From: Pseudoselenomonas ruminantium
GTDB taxonomy: Bacteria; Bacillota; Negativicutes; Selenomonadales; Selenomonadaceae
Assembly (NCBI RefSeq): GCF_900104055.1
Contig: NZ_FNJQ01000019.1
Coordinates: 1 to 64,000, forward strand
Reading direction: 5' to 3'
Length of the DNA: 64,000 bases
The notes under the pieces are model-generated. The model ran no database searches and was not told where the DNA came from. It worked only from the letters and a program-made list of their open reading frames with translations. Shown piece by piece: positions 24,953 through 34,163 of the stretch (within the stretch, counting starts at the first letter, position 1; each line of letters starts with the position of its first letter). The position numbers and the translations under genes were made by a program.

Positions 24953-26485
24953 ATGGAAGCAAGAAAAGTAACTTGGTGGAATGTGCTGGGCTATGCCTGT
25001 TTGAATTTCCTCGGTGGCGGTACCCAGGCACTCAGTTCCGCTTTCCTGATGTTGTTCTACACGATGTATTGCGATATTCCCGCCGTGCAGGCAGGTCTTA
25101 TCTTTACCATTGCCAGATGTATCGATGCCGTGGGCAATCCGGTGATGGGCTATATCAGCGATAACTTTGGCCGTACCCGCTTGGGCAAGCGCTTCGGGCG
25201 GCGCAAGTTCTTTATCCTGACCGGTATTCCCTTGGTGCTTATCACCTATCCAATCCTTTGGACGCCGGGCCATAGTTTTGAATTCTATGTGGCTGCCAAC
25301 ATCATCTATGAGATCGTCTTTACCAGTGTGATGGTTCCGGGGCCGACGCTGCCGGCAGAAATGACGCAGGTCGCAGCCGAAAAGACCAAGCTGGTCTCGG
25401 CCAAGCAGTATTGCGGCACCTTTGCCAGCACCATTGCCCTGCTGTTCCCGGCCTTCTTCTTCCAGCGCTTCGGAGAAGGCAATCTCGATGCTTTCTTCTA
25501 TACTGGCCTTACCTATGCTGTGGTAGTTTCCATCTCCTTAGCCGTTATGTATGTACTGACCTATGAACGTGCACCCGAGGACATCCACTATACGGAAGAG
25601 ATGGGTTCAGTATCCCATGTGCTGCGCAAATTGGTCAATGACGTGTTCGCTTCCATGCGCATCCGGGCCTTCCGCCTCCATGCCGGCATGATGCTCTTTA
25701 TCGGCATCTACAAGAATTTGGCCGCGGGCGTGTTCACCTACTATGTGGTTTATGCCCTGTCCCTGTCGGTTAGTGCGACCTCCATCATCACGAGTTTTGC
25801 CACCTTGGTTTCCTTCATCGCTTTGGCAATCTTCATCACCATCTGCTACCGCCGCGGCGGCCCGTTCGCCTTCAAGGTGGTAGGCGTCATCGTGACGGCT
25901 TCGCTGGCCGGTTATTATATCCTGTTCCAGAATCAGTCCAGCATGACTGAAGAGGCCGTGATTGTCTGGTTGACCGTTCTGGCCATCATCAACAATGTGG
26001 GCAAGGCTGGTGCAGACTATATCCCGGTATTCCAGCTGCCGTTTATGGCTGATATTGATGAAGCGGTTACCATGGAACGCCGCGAGGGTATCTTCACAGG
26101 CGTGAATGGCCTGCTGTCCAAGCTCGCCTCGGCTGCCGAAGGCTTCCTGCTGGGCGTAGGGCTGGCCCTCTTCGGTTTTGAAAAGGGCGCTGGCCAGCAG
26201 ACGGCAATGGCTATTGATGGCGTGCTGGTCATGACCATTGCGGTGCCAATCGTTCTCTGCGGCATCGTTTATCTGATTTCCCGCAATCTGACGCTGACCA
26301 AGGAAAACCATAAGCTCCTCGTGGATGAGGTACATCGCATCCGTTCGGGCGGCAGCATGGCCGATGTGACGCCGGAAACGCGCAAGGCTGTGGAATCCCT
26401 GACGGGCTGGAAGTATGAGCAGTGCTTCGGTCATAATGATCTGATGCGCGTCCACGATGAACCCGCTAGTGTTCATTCCCACTGA
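24953..26485 (+). CDS. GPH-family sugar/oligouronide:cation symporter
   Basis: Inner-membrane transporter of the glycoside-pentoside-hexuronide family (MFS fold), 510 aa with about 12 TM segments. The N-terminal half has the motif DAVGNPVMGYISDNFGRTRLGKRFGRRKFFIL (loop 2-3), the signature of GPH proteins, which is close to the MFS loop. Start ATG 24953 lies 6 nt from AGGAGG. It is the only inner-membrane transporter in the pectin operon, so it should import galacturonate oligomers or unsaturated uronides. A ~45-residue C-terminal cytoplasmic tail ends in His-rich SVHSH. Confidence 0.85.
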   Translation: MEARKVTWWNVLGYACLNFLGGGTQALSSAFLMLFYTMYCDIPAVQAGLIFTIARCIDAVGNPVMGYISDNFGRTRLGKRFGRRKFFILTGIPLVLITYPILWTPGHSFEFYVAANIIYEIVFTSVMVPGPTLPAEMTQVAAEKTKLVSAKQYCGTFASTIALLFPAFFFQRFGEGNLDAFFYTGLTYAVVVSISLAVMYVLTYERAPEDIHYTEEMGSVSHVLRKLVNDVFASMRIRAFRLHAGMMLFIGIYKNLAAGVFTYYVVYALSLSVSATSIITSFATLVSFIALAIFITICYRRGGPFAFKVVGVIVTASLAGYYILFQNQSSMTEEAVIVWLTVLAIINNVGKAGADYIPVFQLPFMADIDEAVTMERREGIFTGVNGLLSKLASAAEGFLLGVGLALFGFEKGAGQQTAMAIDGVLVMTIAVPIVLCGIVYLISRNLTLTKENHKLLVDEVHRIRSGGSMADVTPETRKAVESLTGWKYEQCFGHNDLMRVHDEPASVHSH

Positions 26486-26529
26486 ATACACGAAAAAATT
26501 TTTGCAATATTTAGGAGAGAACGAAGAAA

Positions 26530-27633
26530 ATGAAAAAATATTCACAGTGGATGGCTGATTCCGTTATCCAGCGCAAGACCGACCTGACAAGTTACTGGGC
26601 TTATGAATTTGGCCTGACGCTGGACGGCATCGCGGAGGTCTGGCATCAGACCGGAGAGCGGAAATACTTTGACTACATCAAGTCCTGCATGGATACGTTT
26701 ATCGGGGAGGATGGCAGTATCCGGGGTTATGATGTCCAGGAGTACAATATCGACCATCTCAACAATGGCAAGATCCTGCTGACCATATACAAGGAAACCC
26801 ATGAGGAAAAATACCGCAAGGCACTGGAACTCCTGCGCAGCCAGATTGAGCATCATCCCCGCACGAAGGAAGGGGTGTTCTGGCACAAGGAAATCTATCC
26901 GGAACAGATCTGGCTGGATGGCCTCTATATGGGGGCAACCTTCTATGCCAAATACGTCAGTGAGTTCAGCCGCAGCATGGAGGAATATGATGATATTGCC
27001 CGGCAGTTTATCATCGCCCGTAAGCATACGCTCGATGAGCAGACAGGGCTTCTCTATCACGCCTATGACGATGCCCGCCAGCAGCCCTGGGCCAACAAGC
27101 TGACAGGACTTTCCAAGCACTTCTGGGCCCGCTCCATTGGCTGGTACTGCATGGCGCTGGTGGATACGCTGGCAGAATTGCCGGCGGACAATCAGTATAA
27201 GCCGGAGCTCATCCAGATCCTCAACGATACGATGCAGGCGCTGATCAAAGTGGCCAGCCCCCAGTCCCATGTCTGGTATCAGGTGCCGGACTGCGGCGAC
27301 CGCAAGGGCAACTATGTGGAAGCTTCCGGCTCGTCCATGATCGCCTACGCTCTGTTCAAGGGGGTGCGCATGGGCTGGCTGCCGGAGAGCATGCGGGAAT
27401 TTGCGAAACTCTCCTATCATGGGCTCATTGATGAATTCATCACCGAAACGCCCATGGGCACCATCTGCCTCAATAAGATCTGCTTCGTTGCCGGGCTGGG
27501 CGGCCAGCCCACCAAGGCTTACGGCGAGCGGGATGGTTCCTTTGCCTACTATATCAGTGAACCGATTGTGACCAATGAACCCAAGGGATTGGGCCCCTTC
27601 ATTCTGGCGGCTGCGGAATATGAGCGCCTTTGA
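26530..27633 (+). CDS. GH105 unsaturated galacturonyl/rhamnogalacturonyl hydrolase
   Basis: Family GH105 (YteR/YesR type), a cytoplasmic (alpha/alpha)6-barrel enzyme. It removes unsaturated uronic acid from the ends of oligosaccharides made by pectin lyases. 367 aa, no signal peptide. NIDHLNNGKILL (~76) and the acid Asp in IWLDGLYMGATFYAKY (~135-150) match the family. Its product feeds KduI/KduD encoded downstream. No polysaccharide lyase gene is in this window, so the substrate must come from elsewhere in the genome or from neighbours in the community. Confidence 0.88.
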   Translation: MKKYSQWMADSVIQRKTDLTSYWAYEFGLTLDGIAEVWHQTGERKYFDYIKSCMDTFIGEDGSIRGYDVQEYNIDHLNNGKILLTIYKETHEEKYRKALELLRSQIEHHPRTKEGVFWHKEIYPEQIWLDGLYMGATFYAKYVSEFSRSMEEYDDIARQFIIARKHTLDEQTGLLYHAYDDARQQPWANKLTGLSKHFWARSIGWYCMALVDTLAELPADNQYKPELIQILNDTMQALIKVASPQSHVWYQVPDCGDRKGNYVEASGSSMIAYALFKGVRMGWLPESMREFAKLSYHGLIDEFITETPMGTICLNKICFVAGLGGQPTKAYGERDGSFAYYISEPIVTNEPKGLGPFILAAAEYERL

Positions 27634-27708
27634 ACGTGGAAACGGATTTAGTAAATAGTTGGCTGTTGATTTTTCGTATTGTGTGTCCTTAGGAGTGAAA
27701 ACGAAACG

Positions 27709-29217
27709 ATGATAAAACAGAAGATGCTTTTAGGTCTAGTCAGTGCAGCATTTTTAGGTATGGGCAGCCTGCCCGGTGCGGCCGAAGCCGCCGACAATCC
27801 CTTTGCCAGCGTGCCGCCGGACAGCGGCTATTATGATGATGTGGATGCGCTGGTCAACAACGGTCTGATCTATGGCTATGAGAAAGGCGAATTCAAGAAG
27901 ACGCGCATCATCAGCCGCATGGAGATGGCCATCTTCACGGCCAAGGCCATGAGTGCCATGGACCGGGCCGGGGCTGAGGATGCCCAGCGCATCCAGCGCT
28001 TGATCAAGGAGTTTTCCGGGGAACTTTCCGATATGCATGTGAAGGTGCCGGGCGTAGCGGCAAAGAAGGAAGAATCCAAGGCAGCCAGTGGACCAAAGAT
28101 CAAGCAGATGCCCAAGAACTTCAGCCTGACGGGCCTGATCCGCCTGCGTGATGACTGGGGACACAACAAGAATGCCGATGGCAAGGATGATACCTTCGGT
28201 GGAACGAAGAACCATCAGCTGCTCTGGCAGATGTTCACGAAATTTGATATCGGTGCTGGCTGGACCGGTGAGATCGACTTCCTCGGCGCCAAAGATGGGG
28301 ATGGGGATTCCCGTACTACTGGCGAAAATACCAGCGGTACCGCCGATGTCAACAAGGCTTTTGTAACCGGGCCGCTGGCCGGAGGTTCCGTGCGTGTGGG
28401 CCGTGTGAAAGGTTCCACGGTCTATGGCGATTCCATGATTATGGGGCAGTATTATCAGGGGATTGATTACACCCGTAAGATGGGCAAATGGAAAGCTGGG
28501 GCGACCTGGGGCAAGGTAGATTATAATACTTCAAGATGGAGCGGTGACACTGAGAAAGTCAATACGACATATTATGATAAAGATGGAAAGGCCCATTATG
28601 GATATAAGGCAGAACGGGGCGTTTCAGGTTCAGATATGAATCCGGACGGTCTGGGTGTTAATATGACACAGATACAGACTTCTTATCAGGCCAGCAAGGA
28701 CTTTGCCTGGAATATGGGTTTCTGGCATCTGACAGCCCGGGGCAGCGGCAATTACCGCAGCAGCAAGGATATTGCGCTGGGTAAGGCTTCCACGCACTAT
28801 AATGATCCCAATATCTTTGAGACCAGTGTCAGCTGGCAGGCTTCCCGCAAGCTGAAAGTTCTGGGGAACTTTGCCATCTCCGATGATACGCGTGGCAAGG
28901 ATACGGACTTTGGCCGCCAGAACAAGGCCTATGGCATATCCTTCCGCTGGGGGCAGGTGGCGGCCAGCAATCCGCATTCCAGCAAGCTCCAGCTTGACCT
29001 GCTGCATCAGGAACGCTATACGGGCATCAAGTCCACTTATGATCTGAAGAACAAGATGGGCGAAGGTGAGCGGGGCTTCATCCTGGATTACCGCTATGTG
29101 CCCATCCAGAATGTGATGTTCGACTTCCGTTGGATGCACTATCATTCCCTGGGCAAGACCGCGGCTAAGACGGATCATGGCAATCAGTACCGTGTACAGG
29201 CATATTATTACTTCTAA
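27709..29217 (+). CDS. SLH-domain outer-membrane porin (OmpM type), pectin locus
   Basis: Outer-membrane protein of 502 aa. A signal peptide (LLGLVSAAFLGMGSLPGAAEAA) is followed by one SLH domain (~27-85, YYDDVDALVNNGLIYGYEKGEFKKTRIISRMEMAIF), a Lys-rich linker, and a beta-barrel of ~350 residues ending in aromatic YYF, the usual barrel terminal signal. In Negativicutes the SLH domain binds polyaminated peptidoglycan and tethers the outer membrane. Start ATG 27709. Being inside the pectin operon, it is probably a substrate-induced pore for oligogalacturonides. 21 nt separate it from the exo-GH28 gene. Confidence 0.87.
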   Translation: MIKQKMLLGLVSAAFLGMGSLPGAAEAADNPFASVPPDSGYYDDVDALVNNGLIYGYEKGEFKKTRIISRMEMAIFTAKAMSAMDRAGAEDAQRIQRLIKEFSGELSDMHVKVPGVAAKKEESKAASGPKIKQMPKNFSLTGLIRLRDDWGHNKNADGKDDTFGGTKNHQLLWQMFTKFDIGAGWTGEIDFLGAKDGDGDSRTTGENTSGTADVNKAFVTGPLAGGSVRVGRVKGSTVYGDSMIMGQYYQGIDYTRKMGKWKAGATWGKVDYNTSRWSGDTEKVNTTYYDKDGKAHYGYKAERGVSGSDMNPDGLGVNMTQIQTSYQASKDFAWNMGFWHLTARGSGNYRSSKDIALGKASTHYNDPNIFETSVSWQASRKLKVLGNFAISDDTRGKDTDFGRQNKAYGISFRWGQVAASNPHSSKLQLDLLHQERYTGIKSTYDLKNKMGEGERGFILDYRYVPIQNVMFDFRWMHYHSLGKTAAKTDHGNQYRVQAYYYF

Positions 29218-29238
29218 GGCATTGTAGGAGGCAGAAAC

Positions 29239-30951
29239 ATGTTTATCAATAAAAAGAAAGTTGCAGCATTGGCATGTGTGATCGGTCTGTCCCTGTCACA
29301 GGGCGTTTGGGCAAATCCGGCCGCCCCCACAGGGCTGACGGCTCCAGGGCAGGCGGTGACGGATAACAGCCTGAGCCTGATCTGGGACCGCCCGGCCAAG
29401 GATGATGAGGTAGTCAGCTACAATGTCTATATGGATGGGAAATTGGTGGCGCAGACTGCCAAGGATTTCTCCTCTGAGGCCAAGCAGGAGATCCGGGATT
29501 TCTACACCGCCTCTCCGCAGGGGCAGAAGGTCGTAAGCCATAATTACCGGGTTACCGGTCTGCAGCCGGGCAGCAAGCACAGCTTCACGGTGCGGGCAGT
29601 GGATGCCAAAGGTGCAGAATCGGTGGACAGCAACAAGCTCAGCACGGCAACCCTTACGGCTGGTGCTCGGCTGGACGTGACGAAATACGGTGCCGTCGGG
29701 GATGGCAGCACGCTCAATACCCAGGCTATCCAAAAGGCCATTGATGCCTGTCCCGCTGGTGGTACGGTGGTTGTCCCGGCAGGTAATTTCAAGACCGGCA
29801 GCCTCTGGCTCAAGAGTGATATGACCTTGGAAGTGCAGAAAGATGCTACCTTGCTGGGGACGGAAGATCCGTCAGCTTATCCTTATCATTACAAGCTTTA
29901 CTCCTACCTTTCCGATGAACGCTATTTTTCCCTGCTCAATGCTCGTCCTGGTCAGGATGGCAAGCAGCTGCAGAATATTCGCATCGTTGGGGAAGGTACC
30001 ATCGATGGCAATGGCTGGAAGATGGATGAAAAGGGCAATTATCTCTACCGGGCCAGAGCGAAGAAAGGCGAACCTCTGCCGGCCAATCATGTTTCCAAGA
30101 TCGGCGTATTGGCCGCCAATCAGGTAGCAGCCCTGGAAAAAAACGAGGGCTTGGATGAAAACAAGGCTTATCCGCGCCGTTCCAGCCTGATCCTGCTGAA
30201 GGGTGTCGACCATGTTTACGTCACGGGCGTAACGCTCAAGAATCCGGCCAATCATACACTGGTCTTGCAGAAATGCAATGACGTGGTCGTGGAGAACACC
30301 AATTTCCAGACCTTCAACTGCAATAATGGCGATGGCATCGAATTCGGCCATGGAAAAGGTTTGAAAGTCTACGACAATGTGTTCAACAACGGTGATGACT
30401 GCGTGAACTTTGCCGCTGGCCAGGGAGCCAAAGGAGAGAAGGGCGCACCCACCGAGGATATCTGGATCTTCAACAACTCCTTCCATCATGGGCATGGTGC
30501 CGTGGTCATGGGCAGCCATACGGCAGCTTATATCCAGAAACTGCTGGCAGAGGACAATGTCATCGATGGCACGGAAATCGCCCTGCGCATGAAGACCAAT
30601 CCGGCTAATGGCGGTGGTGCCCGGGACGTCTTGTTCCGCAACAATGCGGCTCGCAACCTCACGAAGAATTTCTTCATTGCCACGACGGCTTATAGCGATC
30701 CCAATGCCAAGACTGATTTCCCCAAGGCCAGCAAGGCCGGCAGCTTCTACAACATCCGCGTGGAGGACTGCACGGTGGAGAAAACCGGCAAGGCTGCTAT
30801 CGAGATCGTGGGCCTGCCCGAGGCCAAGCACCATGATATCAACTTCAAGAATATCACGATTGATAAAGGCCAGCCATGGATCATCACCAATGCCGAAAAT
30901 ATCGATTTCGACAATGTAAAACAGAGTAATACCCCTATCAATAAATTCTAA
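29239..30951 (+). CDS. secreted exo-poly-alpha-galacturonosidase (GH28) with FnIII domain
   Basis: Hydrolyses polygalacturonate, probably releasing digalacturonate (PehX-like layout). 570 aa: signal peptide (~1-25), fibronectin type III domain (~30-135), then a GH28 beta-helix. Catalytic residues lie in NNGDGIEFG (~362), GDDCVNFAAG (~384), GHGAVVMGSH (~417) and RMKTN (~449). Export implies periplasmic or surface location, ahead of the porin or symporter step. It shares fold and active-site pattern with the cytoplasmic GH28 at 23434 but is a different subfamily. Confidence 0.9.
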   Translation: MFINKKKVAALACVIGLSLSQGVWANPAAPTGLTAPGQAVTDNSLSLIWDRPAKDDEVVSYNVYMDGKLVAQTAKDFSSEAKQEIRDFYTASPQGQKVVSHNYRVTGLQPGSKHSFTVRAVDAKGAESVDSNKLSTATLTAGARLDVTKYGAVGDGSTLNTQAIQKAIDACPAGGTVVVPAGNFKTGSLWLKSDMTLEVQKDATLLGTEDPSAYPYHYKLYSYLSDERYFSLLNARPGQDGKQLQNIRIVGEGTIDGNGWKMDEKGNYLYRARAKKGEPLPANHVSKIGVLAANQVAALEKNEGLDENKAYPRRSSLILLKGVDHVYVTGVTLKNPANHTLVLQKCNDVVVENTNFQTFNCNNGDGIEFGHGKGLKVYDNVFNNGDDCVNFAAGQGAKGEKGAPTEDIWIFNNSFHHGHGAVVMGSHTAAYIQKLLAEDNVIDGTEIALRMKTNPANGGGARDVLFRNNAARNLTKNFFIATTAYSDPNAKTDFPKASKAGSFYNIRVEDCTVEKTGKAAIEIVGLPEAKHHDINFKNITIDKGQPWIITNAENIDFDNVKQSNTPINKF

Positions 30952-30959
30952 CCCTCCGG

Positions 30960-31006
30960 AAAGCCTTCCCCTCTGGGGAAGGCGCCCCGTAAGGGGCGGA
31001 TGAGGT
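30960..31006 (+). repeat. dispersed twin-hairpin repeat, copy A
   Basis: Two adjacent perfect hairpins: CCTTCCCC-TCT-GGGGAAGG (30964-30982) and CGCCCC-GTAA-GGGGCG (30983-30998, GNRA loop), then GATGAGGTT. A degenerate copy lies at 43719-43770. It sits between two genes of the pectin operon and could act as an mRNA stabiliser or attenuator. Confidence 0.65.
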
Positions 31007-31024
31007 TAGACTGGAGGTCAGTAC

Positions 31025-31417
31025 ATGAAAAAATTATACCGTCTGACGGGCATCATGTTCCTCTTGTGCCTGTTGTGCTGCAGCAGTTTCCTGTCTGTCA
31101 CGGAAGCGGCAGACAAGGAAGTATCCTTCAAGGTGACGCAGGTAGAGCTTTCCGGCAGCAAGGTTTTGCTGCATGGCAATTTTAAGAATGAAAGTGAAGA
31201 ATTCCAGAAAGTCAGGCAACTTACCGTTCGTTATACCCTGTCGGACGCCGATGGTTATCCGCTGCTGGTAGGCAGTTGCCGGGGCAGTGATCTGGATATT
31301 TCCGTGGGCAGTGACAAGGTTCCCTATACGCTGACGGCAGAGAATATACACGCGCCGGAATTTTCCAGCAGTGATATCGCTGTTTGGAAAATCAGTGCCC
31401 ATGTGGAAACTGAATGA
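31025..31417 (+). CDS. small exported protein of unknown function
   Basis: A 130-aa protein with a clear signal peptide: hydrophobic LTGIMFLLCLLCCSSFLSV, with possible cleavage at TEAAD or lipidation at one of the Cys. The mature part (~30-130) looks like a single beta-sandwich (VTQVELSGSKVLLHGNFKNESEEF..., VRYTLSD). It is not a family I can name. It lies in the pectin operon 18 nt after a twin-hairpin repeat. A role at the envelope with the exo-GH28 or porin is inference from position only. Confidence 0.7.
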   Translation: MKKLYRLTGIMFLLCLLCCSSFLSVTEAADKEVSFKVTQVELSGSKVLLHGNFKNESEEFQKVRQLTVRYTLSDADGYPLLVGSCRGSDLDISVGSDKVPYTLTAENIHAPEFSSSDIAVWKISAHVETE

Positions 31418-31475
31418 AGGATTTATTGAAAACAATATGGAATATAAATAAGGGATATGAAAAGAAGGGATGACA

Positions 31476-32315
31476 ATGTTGCAATTAGGGATTCGGCTGC
31501 ATGACATGCGGCCGGGAAGTTTAGCCGAGCGGGCGGCCTGGGCACGGGGACAGGGATTTTCCTGCGTGCATCTGGCCTTGGAAAAGACCATATCTGGTTT
31601 CAAGCTGGAACCGGGAAAATTGACCGCTGGATTTGGCAAACATATCCGGGATATCTTTGCCTCGCATGATGTGGATGTGGCGGTGTTGGGCTGTTATAAG
31701 AATCTGGCCCATCCGGACCGCGCAGAATTGCAGAGGATTCAAGAAAATTACATCGCCCATCTGCGCATGGCGGTGAGTCTGGGCTGTTCGGTGGTAGGGA
31801 CGGAAACCGGCGCCCCCAATGCAGAATATCAATATGAACCACAATGTCATACGGAAATGGCCCTGCAAACGTTCCTGCATGGTCTGGAGCCTGTGGTGGA
31901 GGCCGCTGAGAAATTAGGCGTGCTGCTGGCCATAGAGCCGGTCTGGAACCACATTGTCTGGAATCCCCAGGTGGCTCGGCGGGTAATCCGGGAAGTGGCT
32001 TCGCCGAATTTGCGGATCATCTTCGATCCGGTGAATCTCCTGTCTGGCGAAAACTATCAGGACAGGGAACGAGTTATCGGGGAAGCAATCGAACAGTTCG
32101 GCGAATATGTGGAAGTGGTGCATCTGAAGGATTTCCAGGTGCAGGGGGGAAAGCTGTCAGCCGTTGCTCCGGGCACGGGACTGATGGATTATAAGCCATT
32201 GTTGGCTTATCTGAAACAGGAAAAATACGGCATCCAGGCAACGCTGGAAAATACGATTCCAGAAAATGCCGTGGCTGCGCGAAAATATTTGGAAGAAATC
32301 TATGCTGAGGTTTGA
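31476..32315 (+). CDS. sugar phosphate isomerase/epimerase-type TIM barrel
   Basis: A 279-aa cytoplasmic protein of the xylose isomerase-like TIM-barrel superfamily. Metal-ligand-like segments are present: LLAIEPVWNHIV (~146), RIIFDPVNLL (~177) and VEVVHLKDFQV (~208). These match the Glu/Asp/His pattern of the group. Start ATG 31476 is preferred because the in-frame ATG at 31470 lies directly on the ribosome site AAGAAGG. The substrate is unknown. The position before kdgK suggests a uronate or deoxyuronate isomerase step not covered by the named enzymes. Confidence 0.72.
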   Translation: MLQLGIRLHDMRPGSLAERAAWARGQGFSCVHLALEKTISGFKLEPGKLTAGFGKHIRDIFASHDVDVAVLGCYKNLAHPDRAELQRIQENYIAHLRMAVSLGCSVVGTETGAPNAEYQYEPQCHTEMALQTFLHGLEPVVEAAEKLGVLLAIEPVWNHIVWNPQVARRVIREVASPNLRIIFDPVNLLSGENYQDRERVIGEAIEQFGEYVEVVHLKDFQVQGGKLSAVAPGTGLMDYKPLLAYLKQEKYGIQATLENTIPENAVAARKYLEEIYAEV

Positions 32316-32356
32316 GGCAAAAGGCTGTCAGCAGAGGTGAGAAAGGATAGATATTT

Positions 32357-33304
32357 ATGGCTGAGGTACTGACAATCGGCGAGCCCATGGGACTCTTTGT
32401 GGCGGAGGAGGCAAAACCGTTGAAGGATGTACAGACCTTCACCCGTCTGGTATGCGGTGCGGAGGTGAATTTTTCTATCGGCCTTTCAAGGCTGGGACAT
32501 ACGGTTTCCTATGTCTCCCGGGTGGGCAGTGATCCCATCGGCCAGCATATCCGGGATTTCCTGCAGGAAAATGGCATCGAAGCCGGTTATGTGCAGGTTG
32601 ACCGGGAACATCTGACCGGCATGCAGTTCAAGGAAAAAGCGCCGGAGGGGGTAGATCCGCTGGTGGTCAATTATCGCCGCCATACGGCCTTTTCCTATTT
32701 CACGCCGGAGGATCTGCATGGCATTGACTGGCAGGGTGTGAGGCATGTCCATGTGACAGGCATTCCCGCAGCGCTGTCCGCCAGCTGCTGTGCCGCAGTG
32801 GAAAAACTGATGGATGAGGCCCATGCCCATCAGGCAATGGTCTCCTTCGATCCCAATCTGCGCCCGGCTCTCTGGTCGTCCCATAAGGTCATGGTCAGGA
32901 CTTTGAACCGTCTGGCCGCGAAGGCCGACCTGGTGTTGCCGGGACTTGGGGAAGGCAAGATTCTCACCGGGATGGAAAAGCCGGAGCAGGTAGCCGACTT
33001 CTATCTGGAACGCGGTGCTAAAGCCGTGGTCATCAAATTGGGCGGCAGCAAGGGCGCTTATGGCAAGGAGCGGAATGGCAAGGAATTTATCGCGCCGTCC
33101 TTCCGGGTGGAACATGTGGTGGATACGGTAGGTGCCGGGGATGGCTTTGCCGTGGGCACCGTATCGGCCCTGCTGGAAGGCAGGACGCTGGAAGAAGCCG
33201 CCTTGCGCGGCGCTGCGATTGGTGCATTGGCCATCATGTCGGCAGGTGATAATGAGGGCTTGCCAAATCGCACGGAATTACAACATTTTATGGAGGCAGT
33301 TTGA
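32357..33304 (+). CDS. kdgK: 2-dehydro-3-deoxygluconokinase
   Basis: Phosphorylates KDG to KDPG, joining both uronate branches to Eda. PfkB/ribokinase family, 315 aa. Visible: N-terminal GEPMGLFV, substrate lid CGAEVNFSIGLSRLG (~35), SFDPNLRPALW (~165) and catalytic DTVGAGDGFAVG (~255). Four bases separate it from kduI. Confidence 0.93.
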   Translation: MAEVLTIGEPMGLFVAEEAKPLKDVQTFTRLVCGAEVNFSIGLSRLGHTVSYVSRVGSDPIGQHIRDFLQENGIEAGYVQVDREHLTGMQFKEKAPEGVDPLVVNYRRHTAFSYFTPEDLHGIDWQGVRHVHVTGIPAALSASCCAAVEKLMDEAHAHQAMVSFDPNLRPALWSSHKVMVRTLNRLAAKADLVLPGLGEGKILTGMEKPEQVADFYLERGAKAVVIKLGGSKGAYGKERNGKEFIAPSFRVEHVVDTVGAGDGFAVGTVSALLEGRTLEEAALRGAAIGALAIMSAGDNEGLPNRTELQHFMEAV

Positions 33305-33307
33305 ACA

Positions 33308-34150
33308 ATGGATATTCGTTATTCGGCAAATCAGAGAGATTTCAAGCGTTATACGACGGAGGAAGTGCGGCAGGAATTCTTGATTGAAAACCTGTTCCAA
33401 GCCGATGAAGTGACGGCGGTATACTCCCATGTAGACCGCATGGTGACTTTCGGCTGCATGCCGGTCAAGGAAGAAGTGGCGCTGGATAAGGGAATTGATG
33501 TCTGGCATAATTTCGGCACCCATTTCATCCTGGAACGCCGGGAAATCGGCATTTTCAACGTGGGCGGCGCTGGTACGATCACGGCTGATGGCACAGCCTA
33601 TGAATTGGGCTATAAGGACTGCCTCTATATCACCATGGGGACAAAAGAGGTCACGTTCAAGAGTCAGGACGGCAGCCAGCCGGCGAAATTCTACATGGTT
33701 TCCGCTCCAGCTCATAAGGCCTGCCAGACAAAGCTCCTGACCATCAAGGATGCCAACAAGGTTCCCTGCGGCGATGCCAGGACCAGCAACAAGCGCACCA
33801 TCAATCAGTTCATCCATCCGGATGTTTTGGAAACCTGCCAGCTCTCCATGGGCATGACTTCCTTGGAACCCGGCAGTGTTTGGAATACCATGCCCGCGCA
33901 TACCCATGAACGCCGCATGGAAATCTATTTCTACTTTGAGATTCCGGAAAACGAAGTGGTGTTCCATATGATGGGCGAACCGCAGGAAACCCGTCATGTG
34001 GTGATGCAGGACGAACAGGCCATCATCAGCCCGTCCTGGAGCATCCATGCCGGCTGCGGTACCGCCAACTACACCTTTATCTGGGCCATGGGCGGTGAGA
34101 ATAAAGCCTTTGACGATATGGATCATATCAAGAATACCGAACTTAGATAA
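33308..34150 (+). CDS. kduI: 5-keto-4-deoxyuronate isomerase
   Basis: Isomerises 5-keto-4-deoxyuronate (DKI) to 2,5-diketo-3-deoxygluconate. Cupin-fold zinc enzyme, 280 aa, equal to the E. coli protein. Zinc ligands are in MPAHTHERRMEIYFYFEI (~196-213) and SWSIHAGCG. It processes the unsaturated uronate released by GH105. Confidence 0.95.
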   Translation: MDIRYSANQRDFKRYTTEEVRQEFLIENLFQADEVTAVYSHVDRMVTFGCMPVKEEVALDKGIDVWHNFGTHFILERREIGIFNVGGAGTITADGTAYELGYKDCLYITMGTKEVTFKSQDGSQPAKFYMVSAPAHKACQTKLLTIKDANKVPCGDARTSNKRTINQFIHPDVLETCQLSMGMTSLEPGSVWNTMPAHTHERRMEIYFYFEIPENEVVFHMMGEPQETRHVVMQDEQAIISPSWSIHAGCGTANYTFIWAMGGENKAFDDMDHIKNTELR

Positions 34151-34163
34151 GGAGCGCATGGAG

